From the NCBI RefSeq assembly GCF_000378765.1, contig NZ_KB905343.1, positions 851,218 to 915,217 of the forward strand: a DNA stretch of 64,000 bases, given 5' to 3'. Both the position numbers and the translations under genes were made by a program. A model generated the notes under the pieces. The model saw only the letters and a program-made list of their open reading frames with translations. It ran no database searches and was not told where the DNA came from. This DNA comes from Psychroflexus tropicus DSM 15496 (lineage in GTDB: Bacteria > Bacteroidota > Bacteroidia > Flavobacteriales > Flavobacteriaceae). Below are positions 42,801 through 51,790 of the stretch, one piece after another (positions within the stretch are counted from its first letter, which is position 1; each line of letters opens with the position of its first letter).

Positions 42801-43077
42801 TTATAAATTAAGTCGTGTTGCAAAAGATGATTTGATAAGAATACATCATTATGGCGTTCAAAAGTTTGGGCTTTTACAAGCAGATCACTACTTTGAAACC
42901 TTCTTTGAATATTTTGATATTATTGCTCAACAACCCTTTTCGTTTGAGTCTGTAGATCATATTAAAAAAGGCTATAGACGATGTGTTTTTGGATCAGATA
43001 GTATTTATTACAAAATAAATAATGCTACTGTTGAAATCATGACCATCGTTGGTCAACAAGATCTGAGCAGCATTTAA
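42793..43077 (+). CDS. parE: ParE-family toxin (RelE/ParE superfamily)
   Basis: 94 residues of the RelE/ParE fold: KLSRVAKDDLIRIHHYGVQKFG at the N-terminus, YRRCVFGSDSIYYKIN in the beta-sheet and a C-terminal VEIMTIVGQQD strand. ParE toxins inhibit DNA gyrase; other members cut mRNA on the ribosome. The Arg-rich loop YRRCVFG fits the ParE branch better. It overlaps the antitoxin by 8 bases. The name shares a symbol with topoisomerase ParE but is unrelated. It stands beside the umuDC genes. Confidence 0.88.
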   Translation: MANYKLSRVAKDDLIRIHHYGVQKFGLLQADHYFETFFEYFDIIAQQPFSFESVDHIKKGYRRCVFGSDSIYYKINNATVEIMTIVGQQDLSSI

Positions 43078-43085
43078 GTCTATTT

Positions 43086-44390
43086 TCACAATGCCCTAAG
43101 TTTTGGGGAGCCCTTATTTTTCTTGGCCTTACCCACTTTCACTTCAATCACATGATTCAGGCTTGTCGTATAGGCCTGGGAAAGTCGCTCTCTTCTCATT
43201 TTCCAAACCCTTCCCAGATCCTGGCTTCCCAAACGCACTGCACCTGTGCCATATACTCCATTTAGCCGGTCAATTTTATGCATCAATTCCTTATGTTTAG
43301 GATTTTCTGCGGTAAAAAAGGCCAATTGCCTTTCATTCTCAGGAACCAGTCCCATCACAATGACTCCTGCCTTTTTATAATAATAGTCAGGGTGGTAAAT
43401 CTTTTTTAGCCCTTCTACAGCAAACTTGACCAGATCTATGCTGGAATTGGTAGGATATCCTGTTTGCACCACAATGCTATTCTGGTACTGAGGCAGGTCC
43501 TGACGAAACTTATTGGTTTTTAGGAAGACGTACACCATCTGGCAACAACTCCCCTGGCGTCGTAATTTCTCTGCCGATTTGATTGCAAAACTACTCACCC
43601 GTTCTCGTACATAATCAAAGTCTTTATACTGCTTATCGAATGAACGGGTGGTAGCGATGGCTTTTTTATTGGCTGGGGTTTCCAGCTCTAAGGTCCGCCG
43701 ACCCTGCAGCTCTTTCTTAAGACGCAAGCCCACAACACTCATTTGCTTTCTTACCCATTCGTCTGGCAATTCAGAGAAATCATAAGCGGTATGAATGTTA
43801 TGTTTTTTGAGACGTAGCGCGTGTTGGCGACCTATGCCCCAAACGTCTTCAATTTTAAGCCACTTCAAAGCTTTTATACGTGCAGTATCATCCTTCATGA
43901 TGAAAACACCCTTAGTACGATCGGGAAATTTTTTAGCAATACGATTGGCGATTTTACTCAGCGCTTTCGTAGGAGCTAGACCTATACTGATAGGAATGCC
44001 CGTCGATTTTTCAACCACATACTTCATTTTCTCGCAATAGCTTTGCATATCATAATTACCGAACCCGCTGAACTCCAAAAAGGACTCATCAATGCTGTAG
44101 ATTTCAATATCTGGAGTAAAGGTAGAGAGGATATTCATCACTCTGGCACTCATGTCGCCGTACAGGGCATAGTTAGAGGAAAACACCCGGATGTTATGCT
44201 TTTTAAATAGAGTCTCAAATTTATGGGTAGGTGCTCCCATGGGTATTCCCAGAGCCTTAGCTTCGTTACTTCTGGCAATCACACAACCATCGTTATTGGA
44301 GAGAATCACCACAGGTTGATCTCGCAAGCTAGGATTGAATACTCGCTCGCAGGACGCATAAAAATTATTACAGTCTACCAGGGCAAACAT
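43086..44390 (-). CDS. umuC: Y-family DNA polymerase V subunit
   Basis: 434 residues. The palm motifs are [17 protein letters not shown] (2-18) and [10 protein letters not shown], with catalytic Asp and Glu residues, followed by the little finger domain. An HhH region ([17 protein letters not shown]) follows. It performs error-prone translesion synthesis with the UmuD-type protein. Its ATG overlaps the umuD stop by one base (TGATG). It ends 9 bases before the convergent ParE-type toxin gene. The basic C-terminal tail ([13 protein letters not shown]) is typical. Confidence 0.95.
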   Translation of the reverse strand: MFALVDCNNFYASCERVFNPSLRDQPVVILSNNDGCVIARSNEAKALGIPMGAPTHKFETLFKKHNIRVFSSNYALYGDMSARVMNILSTFTPDIEIYSIDESFLEFSGFGNYDMQSYCEKMKYVVEKSTGIPISIGLAPTKALSKIANRIAKKFPDRTKGVFIMKDDTARIKALKWLKIEDVWGIGRQHALRLKKHNIHTAYDFSELPDEWVRKQMSVVGLRLKKELQGRRTLELETPANKKAIATTRSFDKQYKDFDYVRERVSSFAIKSAEKLRRQGSCCQMVYVFLKTNKFRQDLPQYQNSIVVQTGYPTNSSIDLVKFAVEGLKKIYHPDYYYKKAGVIVMGLVPENERQLAFFTAENPKHKELMHKIDRLNGVYGTGAVRLGSQDLGRVWKMRRERLSQAYTTSLNHVIEVKVGKAKKNKGSPKLRAL

Positions 44391-44842
44391 CAGTCTACTT
44401 TTTTAATCACGGTAGTGACTACCCCCCAGATAATAAACTCATTGTCGGCAGTCACTCTTATTGGTTCGTATTCTTTATTTTCGGGCATAAGCCAAATGAT
44501 CTCTTTTTCTTTTTTGATCCGCTTCACCGTGAATTCACCGTCGATAAAACAAACAGCTATTTTTTTGTTCCCGGGTTCAAGGCTTCTATCAATAATAAGC
44601 AAGTCTCCGTCGTTGAGCCCCGCTCCTATCATACTCTTTCCCCTTACGCGAGCGTAAAAGGTAGCGTTTGGGTTTTTGATGAACTCTCGGTTTAGATCGA
44701 TTTTGATATCCAGGAAATCGTCAGCTGGACTTGGAAATCCTGCACTAATCCCTTGATTTACAAATGGTAAATCCAAGCTTCTGGATAGATCTGGAGGATA
44801 AATTTCCAAGGCTCGATTGGCCTGATGAACCAAATGTAGCAT
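44390..44842 (-). CDS. umuD: UmuD-type S24 peptidase, translesion regulator
   Basis: 150 residues. The autocleavage site is Ala34-Gly35 in [11 protein letters not shown], the same motif as E. coli UmuD. The Ser/Lys dyad is Ser70 ([10 protein letters not shown]) and Lys107 (FTVKRI). There is no HTH, so this is UmuD and not LexA. After DNA damage, self-cleavage would give UmuD', which activates the UmuC partner. A long palindrome (44863-44896) is just upstream of the start, abutting a -7 element TAAATTTG (44857-44864). The gene is coupled to umuC by one base. Confidence 0.94.
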   Translation of the reverse strand: MLHLVHQANRALEIYPPDLSRSLDLPFVNQGISAGFPSPADDFLDIKIDLNREFIKNPNATFYARVRGKSMIGAGLNDGDLLIIDRSLEPGNKKIAVCFIDGEFTVKRIKKEKEIIWLMPENKEYEPIRVTADNEFIIWGVVTTVIKKVD

Positions 44843-44856
44843 ACTTACTTTTTCTA

Positions 44857-44896
44857 CAAATTTAGGATATATTCCAATTTATTGGAATATATCCTA
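44857..44896 (-). promoter_or_regulatory. 34-base palindromic operator at the umuDC promoter
   Basis: Arms AGGATATATTCCAAT (44864-44878) and ATTGGAATATATCCT (44881-44895) are exact complements around TT, and one further T-A pair extends each end. On the minus strand, TAAATTTG (-7, 44857-44864) overlaps the edge of the palindrome, about 15 bases before the umuD ATG. No typical -33 element was seen. The arrangement is that of a repressor site occluding the promoter. Confidence 0.7.
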
Positions 44897-44989
44897 GTTA
44901 ATTAACATTCGTCCAATCGACAAAATCATATCTCCTGAAGAGACAATGCATTGCACATCGAAAACAGTAAACTAACTCAACAAAAAAAG

Positions 44990-46312
44990 CTATTGCTCCT
45001 CAGTATTTAAAATATGATGACTCCGGCTGCGCATATCTTCTAGGTCATGGCTGTCTTCGAAGGAGTCTTCTGCTACCTTTAGAATCATCTGAGCGTGCTC
45101 TTTAACTGCGTTTTTATGTGTAGAAAAGGTTGTAAAATTGTGGATTTTGATCATGGCCTCCATAAGACGAATGACCACTGCAGGACTACCTTTAGAAAAC
45201 TGTCTGATTTGTAAAAAAGCAGCATCCAGCATACCCTGATAAGTCAAAGGAATGTAAGCGTATCTCAGCTGGTCTTCTTCATCAAATTTATATTTGGAAG
45301 GAAACTTAACGTGGGTGAGGTAACACATGGTGGAGGTAAGATTATCGATACAGGAAATCGCCGTAAAAGGATCATTAACCCCTGGTGATAAGGCTCTACA
45401 GGCGATCTCCACCATCTGATGAATAGAATGCTCGGCGTCCTGCTGACGCGTTCTGGCATTTCCAATCACAAAATTATCTCCAAAATCCATGACAGACTCT
45501 TCTGTAAATTCAGATTTAGAGTATAACTTTAACATCGACTCTCCTTTTACAAGGTAACTTCCCACCCGATGCAAGGACACGATGATATAATCATTGGCTT
45601 TGGCCGCTTCAAAAAGGGATTGGCTATGCAAATATTGCAAATAACCGCTTTGGGGAGCTAGAAGGGTTTTAACATTCGGGAAATCTTCAAGGTAATGATC
45701 CAAATCTTTACTGTGCTCTGTAGGTTCTTCATCACCTTCAAGTTCCTCGGAGAAAATGCTTTCTATGTTTTTCATCAAGGCTGTAGAAATATCAGAAATA
45801 ACCTTTTCGGCCTGTATACTCGTCGAAATAAAGTGAATAAAAATAATCAACAGGACAATATTTCCTATGGCAATGAGAATAGCGACCAGAATGGATAAGG
45901 TAGGGATAAAAGTCTCAGTTTCATTTTCTTTTACCACATTTAGCACAATAAGACAGTACACGTATGTAGAGACATATGTACCAAGCACCACCTGATTAAG
46001 GCGTTCGTGCATAAAATTCTTGAGCAAGCGAGACCCAAATTGTGAGGAGGCCAGAGTAAGAGCCACCAGGGTAATTGAAAAGACAGTTCCGGCCACTCCT
46101 ATCATCGCACCAGAAATAGTAGACAAAACGCTTCTGGCCGAATCTGCACTTTCTGTAATGATAAAACTGAAGTACTTCAAAGAGGCGATGTCCACAGAGC
46201 GATCTATGACGATAAGTCCTGAAGCCAAAGCGATTGAAAATAAAATAATAAGTACAGGAACAAACCAAAAGCTACCTGCCACCTCTTTCAATAAAAAACG
46301 AATTTTACCCAT
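44990..46312 (-). CDS. DUF2254 membrane protein
   Basis: 440 residues. Four hydrophobic helices in the first 165 residues (about 15-35, 55-85, 108-128, 138-165) are followed by a large soluble domain. RSVLSTISGAMIGVAGTVFSITLVALTLASSQFG is the DUF2254 signature region (residues about 60-93). The soluble part carries GVNDPFTAISCIDNL, also typical. The family is widespread and uncharacterised, presumed an inner-membrane protein with a cytosolic domain. It is a single gene, 78 bases divergent from the methyltransferase gene. Confidence 0.87.
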   Translation of the reverse strand: MGKIRFLLKEVAGSFWFVPVLIILFSIALASGLIVIDRSVDIASLKYFSFIITESADSARSVLSTISGAMIGVAGTVFSITLVALTLASSQFGSRLLKNFMHERLNQVVLGTYVSTYVYCLIVLNVVKENETETFIPTLSILVAILIAIGNIVLLIIFIHFISTSIQAEKVISDISTALMKNIESIFSEELEGDEEPTEHSKDLDHYLEDFPNVKTLLAPQSGYLQYLHSQSLFEAAKANDYIIVSLHRVGSYLVKGESMLKLYSKSEFTEESVMDFGDNFVIGNARTRQQDAEHSIHQMVEIACRALSPGVNDPFTAISCIDNLTSTMCYLTHVKFPSKYKFDEEDQLRYAYIPLTYQGMLDAAFLQIRQFSKGSPAVVIRLMEAMIKIHNFTTFSTHKNAVKEHAQMILKVAEDSFEDSHDLEDMRSRSHHILNTEEQ

Positions 46313-46390
46313 AAATTACCTTTTAGAATCTAAATGTAAACTTTTTAAGGCGTTTATCCGTACATCTTCATAGATTGCGAAAAAAGTGAT

Positions 46391-46960
46391 ATGTCTTTCT
46401 ACAGATTCATTTCTACCCTTAAAGATAAGCGGAGGTCGATTTTCAAAGCGAAATTGTTAGGTGATTTTATCGACCATAGAGAGACTGTTTTGGATATTGG
46501 CACCGGTAGCGGGAGTTTTGCCAATTACCTGATAAAAAATGGTTTTGATGTGAGTACTGTAGATGTGGTGGATAAAACAACCCATTCCCAAATTAATCCT
46601 ATTATTTATAACGGTAGGGATCTTCCTTTTGAAGATCATAGTTTTGAGGCCTCCATGCTGATTACGATTTTACACCATTGTCAAGACCCTGATCAGGTGT
46701 TTGCAGAAGCGGTTCGTGTCTCTAAACATAAAATAATCGTTCTGGAAGATGTGTATTCCAACTGGGTCATGAAACGATTAACCTGGTTTATGGATTCGCT
46801 TGTGAATATGGAGTTTAGAGTTCATCCCCATACCAATAAATCTGAGGCTGAATGGGAGGCATTGTTCGAAAAGCATCAGTTAGAGGTTAAAAAAAAGACC
46901 AAAACTAAGGTTTTGGCCATTTTCACTCAAGTGATGTATCATTTAGAAAAGAAAGATTAA
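46391..46960 (+). CDS. Class I SAM-dependent methyltransferase
   Basis: 189 residues. Motif I VLDIGTGSGSFANYL (about 34-48), the acidic strand-2 end DVVDK and motif post-I (ASMLITILHHCQDP) define a class I (UbiE/Methyltransf_11-type) enzyme. The N-terminal 30 residues are basic. No signal peptide. The acceptor cannot be told; it is short for a full UbiE and lacks an insertion that would mark a specific family. It ends 1 base before the convergent murA stop. Confidence 0.86.
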   Translation: MSFYRFISTLKDKRRSIFKAKLLGDFIDHRETVLDIGTGSGSFANYLIKNGFDVSTVDVVDKTTHSQINPIIYNGRDLPFEDHSFEASMLITILHHCQDPDQVFAEAVRVSKHKIIVLEDVYSNWVMKRLTWFMDSLVNMEFRVHPHTNKSEAEWEALFEKHQLEVKKKTKTKVLAIFTQVMYHLEKKD

Positions 46961-46961
46961 A

Positions 46962-48275
46962 CTAATCGTAGCGATTGATTTTAGCGCCTATGGCTTTCAA
47001 TCTACCATCAATATTTTCGTATCCTCTATCGATCTGTTCAATATTGTGAATCGTAGACGTTCCTTTAGCAGAAAGTGCAGCTATCAATAATGAAATTCCA
47101 GCTCTAATATCGGGACTGGTCATCGTTGTAGCTTTGAGTTGAGACTCAAAGTCGTGCCCAATCACTGTGGCCCGATGCGGATCGCAAAGGATAATTTTTG
47201 CACCCATATCGATGAGCTTATCCACAAAGAACAATCTGCTCTCAAACATTTTCTGATGAATCAAAACACTTCCTCTGGCCTGAGTGGCCACAACCAGCAT
47301 AATACTTAATAAATCTGGAGTAAAGCCAGGCCAAGGCGCATCACTGATGTTCATGATAGAACCATCGATAAACGAAGCGACTTCGTATCCATCTTCATGT
47401 GCAGGAATATAGATGTCATCGCCTTTACGCTCAAGTTGAATCCCAAGTTTTTTGAAAGTCACAGGAATTATACCTAAGTCATCCCAGCTTACATTTTTTA
47501 TGGTAATTTCACTTTTGGTCATGGCTGCCAGTCCAATCCAGGAGCCAATTTCAATCATATCTGGCAAAACCCGATGTTCGCATCCAGTTAAAGCTTCAAC
47601 ACCCTTAATTTTCAGCAGATTGGATCCAATCCCTTCAATTTTAGCTCCCATAGACACTAGCATTTTTGATAGTTGCTGAATATAGGGCTCACAGGCCGCA
47701 TTATAAATCGTGGTAGTTCCTTCAGCAAGTACTGCTGCCATCAAAATGTTAGCCGTCCCCGTAACAGAGGCTTCTTCCAGAAGCATATCTTTACCTTTAA
47801 GACCATCAGGGGCCTCAACACCGTAAAAGCGCTCTTCTTTGTTGTATCTAAATTTGGCTCCGAGTTCAATAAAACCACCAAAGTGAGTATCCAAACGTCG
47901 ACGGCCAATTTTATCGCCTCCTGGTCTGGGAATATATCCTTTACCAAAACGACCTAAAAGTGGACCTACAATCATGATTGAACCTCTAAGGCTACTTCCC
48001 TCCTCTTTAAATTTCTGACTTTCTAAGTACTCCAGATTCAATTCATCTGACTTAAAGGAATAGCTTCCTTTACCCAACTTTTGAATCTTTACACCGAGGT
48101 TGCCTAAAATCTCAATCAGTTTATTGACATCTCGAATGTCTGGAATGTTATGAATTTTGATTTCATCGGAGGTTAGTAATACTGCACAAAGAATTTGTAA
48201 AGCTTCGTTTTTCGCCCCCTGAGGCTGGATTTCACCTTTTAGCTGATGTCCTCCTTCAATCTGAAAAGTTGCCAT
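46962..48275 (-). CDS. murA: UDP-N-acetylglucosamine 1-carboxyvinyltransferase
   Basis: 437 residues, complete. It catalyses the first committed step of peptidoglycan synthesis, adding enolpyruvate from PEP to UDP-GlcNAc. Catalytic residues seen include Lys22 (QGAKNEAL) and the loop IPRPGGDKIGRRRLDTHF. In E. coli this loop has Cys115, the fosfomycin target; here Asp121 stands at that place (codon at 47913-47915), as also described in Mycobacterium and Chlamydia, giving natural fosfomycin insensitivity. The upstream DUF4290 gene ends immediately before its start, a common Bacteroidota pairing. Confidence 0.96.
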   Translation of the reverse strand: MATFQIEGGHQLKGEIQPQGAKNEALQILCAVLLTSDEIKIHNIPDIRDVNKLIEILGNLGVKIQKLGKGSYSFKSDELNLEYLESQKFKEEGSSLRGSIMIVGPLLGRFGKGYIPRPGGDKIGRRRLDTHFGGFIELGAKFRYNKEERFYGVEAPDGLKGKDMLLEEASVTGTANILMAAVLAEGTTTIYNAACEPYIQQLSKMLVSMGAKIEGIGSNLLKIKGVEALTGCEHRVLPDMIEIGSWIGLAAMTKSEITIKNVSWDDLGIIPVTFKKLGIQLERKGDDIYIPAHEDGYEVASFIDGSIMNISDAPWPGFTPDLLSIMLVVATQARGSVLIHQKMFESRLFFVDKLIDMGAKIILCDPHRATVIGHDFESQLKATTMTSPDIRAGISLLIAALSAKGTSTIHNIEQIDRGYENIDGRLKAIGAKINRYD

Positions 48276-48917
48276 TTAATACTTGCGTTTGCGATTGCGA
48301 TTATTATTCTTAAAGTTTTTCTTTTGAGGCTTCGAGCGTTTATTAGCTTGTTTTACCAAAGTGTTCGCATCGCTCAACTCATCTGTATCTGCTTTTAAAT
48401 CCAGTTTACCATTACTAAGCTCTCTAAGATGGTCGAATATTATCTTATCTGAAACTGAATCTTTATTCCAGTTCAAATAACATTTTTTCATGTGGTTGGC
48501 AATATTATACATCAAGCCCTCTTTCATTTCACCATCTTCAATTTTAATGGCCTCATCAATCATCCGTTTTATATTATTCCCGTAAAACCTATATTTTGGA
48601 AAATTTTGTGGATAAGCTAGAGGCTCTGGTCTTGAGTAAAGTTCCTCTCGGGATGGTTTCGGGAAAGGAGAATCTACATCCAGTTCAAAATTACTTATGA
48701 TAAATAACTGGTCCCAAAGTTTATGCTGAAAATCTGGTACATCTCTAAGGTGAGGATTCATATTCCCCATGACATCGATAATGCTTTTTGCGGTTTTGTT
48801 TCGCTTTTCATCATCTTCAATAGTTTTGGCATACTCTACCATTTTCTGAATGTGCCTTCCGTATTCTGGTATTTTAAGATCGTTTCTTTCAGAATTGTAT
48901 TCTAAGTAAGTTATCAA
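48276..48917 (-). CDS. DUF4290 family protein
   Basis: 213 residues, no signal peptide. The N-terminus LEYNSERNDLKIPEYGRHIQKMV and the PFPKPSREELYSRPEPL stretch match DUF4290, a Bacteroidota-restricted family nearly always beside murA. The C-terminus is a low-complexity Asn/Lys/Arg tail (about 190-213). It is predicted cytosolic. Its stop abuts the murA start with no gap, indicating co-transcription and a possible role with cell-wall synthesis; there is no direct functional evidence. Confidence 0.88.
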   Translation of the reverse strand: MITYLEYNSERNDLKIPEYGRHIQKMVEYAKTIEDDEKRNKTAKSIIDVMGNMNPHLRDVPDFQHKLWDQLFIISNFELDVDSPFPKPSREELYSRPEPLAYPQNFPKYRFYGNNIKRMIDEAIKIEDGEMKEGLMYNIANHMKKCYLNWNKDSVSDKIIFDHLRELSNGKLDLKADTDELSDANTLVKQANKRSKPQKKNFKNNNRNRKRKY

Positions 48918-48969
48918 TGGTCTTTGTTTTAAATAAGATTTGCAAAATAAGCATTTAATTTCAGTCTCG

Positions 48970-49266
48970 TTATAGAGATATCACATTCTCTATCTTTTCA
49001 CCTACTTCTTTATATTTTTCAATCACAATATCTGGAGAATTTAGCGTGACATTTATTGAAACGCTGGTATATTTGCCCTTTGAAGATTTTTTTGTTGAAA
49101 TAACAGCTCCTAGATTATCAAAAATAGAGATTAAATGATCTAAATTTTCTTGATCTGAAGAAGGAACAATGAATTTATAAAGGTAAGGTGCAGGCCAGTC
49201 ACTTGTTTTCTTTAGCCTTTTACGCAATTTTATATAAAATTCCTCTGAAGATTTATCGGACATCAT
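48970..49266 (-). CDS. DUF493 (YbeD-like) family protein
   Basis: 98 residues with the ACT-like DUF493 fold: an N-terminal helix, a strand pair with WPAPYLYKFIVPS, a helix, then SSKGKYTSVSINVTLNSPD and a last helix. E. coli YbeD is a small protein of unknown function linked to lipoate and cell-wall genes. The start is one of two adjacent ATGs. A -7 element TATATTTG at 49283-49290 (minus strand) lies about 17 bases upstream. It precedes DUF4290-murA by 52 bases and may share its transcript. Confidence 0.82.
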   Translation of the reverse strand: MMSDKSSEEFYIKLRKRLKKTSDWPAPYLYKFIVPSSDQENLDHLISIFDNLGAVISTKKSSKGKYTSVSINVTLNSPDIVIEKYKEVGEKIENVISL

Positions 49267-49331
49267 GATCTGTTATTTTATGCAAATATACTGTTATTAC
49301 CTATTTTTATAAATTCTATCACTATTAATCT

Positions 49332-49883
49332 ATGACCAAATTTAAGCCCGTTAAAAACCTATTAATCGGTGGTCCGAGTACCGGGAAATCTTCAGTTTTA
49401 GAAGCCTTAACCGATAAAGGCTATTGGTGTTTTCCAGAAATATCTAGAGAAGTCACTCTTGAAGCAAGACAACTGGGTATTGATCATCTTTTCCTCGACA
49501 ATCCTCTAAAATTTAGCGAAATGTTACTAAAGGGAAGAATTAAGCAATTTGAGGAGGCTGAAAATTTATCTGCTCAACATGTTTTCATAGATAGAGGCAT
49601 CCCGGACGTCACTGCATACATGGATCATTTTGGACAAGATTATCCTAAAGCGTTTAGAGAAGCGAATAAAAGTTACGTTTATGACAAGGTCTTCTTGTTC
49701 CCCATATGGAATTCGATTTATACTACAGATAGTGAAAGATTTGAAGGTCTGGAGTTAGCAAAGCAACTACAAGATGTTCTTATTTCAACATATAAAGAAT
49801 TAGGATACAACTTAATTGAGGTTCCTAAAACCAGAGTTGAAGATCGAATCAACTTTATATTGAATGAAACTCAATACGCATGA
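49332..49883 (+). CDS. AAA_28-type P-loop NTPase
   Basis: 183 residues. The P-loop is GGPSTGKSS (13-21), with an HVFIDRGIPDVTAY (about 83-98) Walker-B-like strand ending in a catalytic Asp and an Arg-rich lid. It belongs to the AAA_28 family of small nucleotide or nucleoside kinase-like NTPases, related to NadR/ribosylnicotinamide kinase-type folds. The substrate is unknown. Its last four bases overlap the RecQ start (ATGA), so the two are coupled in one operon with fmt. A link to DNA repair is only contextual. Confidence 0.84.
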   Translation: MTKFKPVKNLLIGGPSTGKSSVLEALTDKGYWCFPEISREVTLEARQLGIDHLFLDNPLKFSEMLLKGRIKQFEEAENLSAQHVFIDRGIPDVTAYMDHFGQDYPKAFREANKSYVYDKVFLFPIWNSIYTTDSERFEGLELAKQLQDVLISTYKELGYNLIEVPKTRVEDRINFILNETQYA

Positions 49884-51790
49884 ATATCTCTCCTCGGGAC
49901 ATCTTAAAGCAATACTGGGGTTTTGAAGACTTTAAATCTTCCCAGAAAATTGCAATTCAATCTGTCCTGGAGAGTCAAGACACTTGCGTTTTCCTTCCTA
50001 CAGGTGGTGGGAAATCTATTTGCTTTCAAGTTCCAGCTTTAGCAATGCCGGGCATCTGCATCGTTATTTCTCCATTGGTAGCATTGATGGAAGACCAGGT
50101 AGAAAATTTAAAGACAAAAGGAATTAAGGCTCAACTCTTAAAAAGCGGGATGTCCTTCAAAGAAATAGATCAAAAACTAGATAATTGTGTATATGGTAAT
50201 TATAAGTTTTTATATCTGTCGCCAGAACGCCTTCAGCAGGAACTAGTTCAACAGCGCATTTTGAAAATGAATGTCAATTTGATAGCAGTTGACGAAGCCC
50301 ATTGTATTTCTCAATGGGGTCATGATTTTAGGCCAGCTTACAAAGAAATTCATAAATTAAAAGAATTACAACCCAAGGTTCCTATAATAGCACTAACGGC
50401 AACTGCAACAAAACAGGTTAAGAAAGACATTCAGGAAGAACTTGAACTTCACCAGCCCAAAATTATTGAGGAGAGTTTTAAACGAGAAAATATAGCTTTT
50501 CTAAAGCGGTATTCCTATGATAAAATCAATGAGCTCTACTCCTCTTTAAAATCATCTAATTCCAGCAGTATTGTTTATGTTCGTAATAGGTCAACCTGTC
50601 AAGAATTATCTAGCTTCTTAAATAAAAAAGGACTCAAGGCCACTTTTTATCATGGTGGTGTCTCTACAAACGATAAACAAAAGCGTTTGGTCTCATGGCT
50701 AACAGAGGAAACTCCTGTAATGGTAGCCACCAATGCCTTCGGAATGGGGATTGATAAATCCAATGTAAGGCTCGTTATTCATTATCATCTGCCAGAAAGC
50801 CTTGAAAGTTACTATCAGGAAGCCGGAAGAGCTGGAAGGGATGGTAAGGCCGCTCAAGCTATGATGCTTTATAACGATAGCGATAAACAACGGCTTACCA
50901 ATCAATTTATAAAGACCATTCCTCAATTTGAAACCGTTCAGGTTGTCTATAAATCGATGATGAAGCATTTCAGAATCGCCTATGGAGAGGGTCAAGAGAC
51001 TACTCATGATTTTAATTTTCATGAATTTTGCTCAAAATATAAGCTTCATACTATTCTCACCTTCAATACATTAAATTTATTGGATCGTCTAAGTGTGATA
51101 AGTTTAGATAAGTCCTTTCAAAAAAAAACCAGGCTAAAATTTTTGGTATCCAGCGAGCGATTAATCGACTTTATAAACCATCATACCCAATTCGCTTTAT
51201 TAATAAGAACACTACTTAGAACTTATGGAGGGGTCTTCGAGCAGGAATTGAATATCAATACACAATTGCTTCAGAAAAAAACGGGATATAACGAGAAAGA
51301 AGTCATTGCTCAACTGGAAGCTTTGGAAAAACATGGGTTGCTTGAAGCTGACTTTATAAAACAAGATCTAAGCATTACTTTGATCAAACCAAGAGAAGAT
51401 CAATATACCTTAAATCCACTTCGAAAATATATTTTTCAATATCAAGAAAATAAGCTTGGAAAAGCAAGGAGTGTTTTGGAGTATGTAGAGGAACATTATA
51501 ACTGTCTTCAAAATTTCATACTCAACTACTTTGGTGAACAAAATCATTTGGATTGTGGTCAATGTAGTAATTGTATGAATAAAAAGGAGAAAAAAATAAA
51601 TAAACCAAATAATGAACAGGGGAAAATCATCCAGAATTTTATAATGACCCAACTTGCTCAATCCGATTTAAATTCAAGAGATATTATTGAAAAGAGTGAT
51701 TTTCCTAAAGAAGCAATTTTAGAAACCCTTCAACTCCTGATTGAGAAAGGACAAATCAAGTTAACACAAAAAAACACCTATAGTTTATGA
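49880..51790 (+). CDS. RecQ-family DNA helicase
   Basis: 636 residues. Walker A is PTGGGKS (40-46), DEAH is at 138-141 with the RecQ aromatic-rich loop ISQWGHDFRP, and motif VI contains QEAGRAGRDG. The zinc-binding domain Cys set is NC...DCGQCSNC (about residues 540-560). The C-terminal HRDC domain is missing: the last about 60 residues look like a winged helix (SRDIIEKSDFPKEAILETLQ). It unwinds forked DNA in recombination and repair. It is coupled by ATGA to both neighbours. Confidence 0.93.
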   Translation: MNISPRDILKQYWGFEDFKSSQKIAIQSVLESQDTCVFLPTGGGKSICFQVPALAMPGICIVISPLVALMEDQVENLKTKGIKAQLLKSGMSFKEIDQKLDNCVYGNYKFLYLSPERLQQELVQQRILKMNVNLIAVDEAHCISQWGHDFRPAYKEIHKLKELQPKVPIIALTATATKQVKKDIQEELELHQPKIIEESFKRENIAFLKRYSYDKINELYSSLKSSNSSSIVYVRNRSTCQELSSFLNKKGLKATFYHGGVSTNDKQKRLVSWLTEETPVMVATNAFGMGIDKSNVRLVIHYHLPESLESYYQEAGRAGRDGKAAQAMMLYNDSDKQRLTNQFIKTIPQFETVQVVYKSMMKHFRIAYGEGQETTHDFNFHEFCSKYKLHTILTFNTLNLLDRLSVISLDKSFQKKTRLKFLVSSERLIDFINHHTQFALLIRTLLRTYGGVFEQELNINTQLLQKKTGYNEKEVIAQLEALEKHGLLEADFIKQDLSITLIKPREDQYTLNPLRKYIFQYQENKLGKARSVLEYVEEHYNCLQNFILNYFGEQNHLDCGQCSNCMNKKEKKINKPNNEQGKIIQNFIMTQLAQSDLNSRDIIEKSDFPKEAILETLQLLIEKGQIKLTQKNTYSL

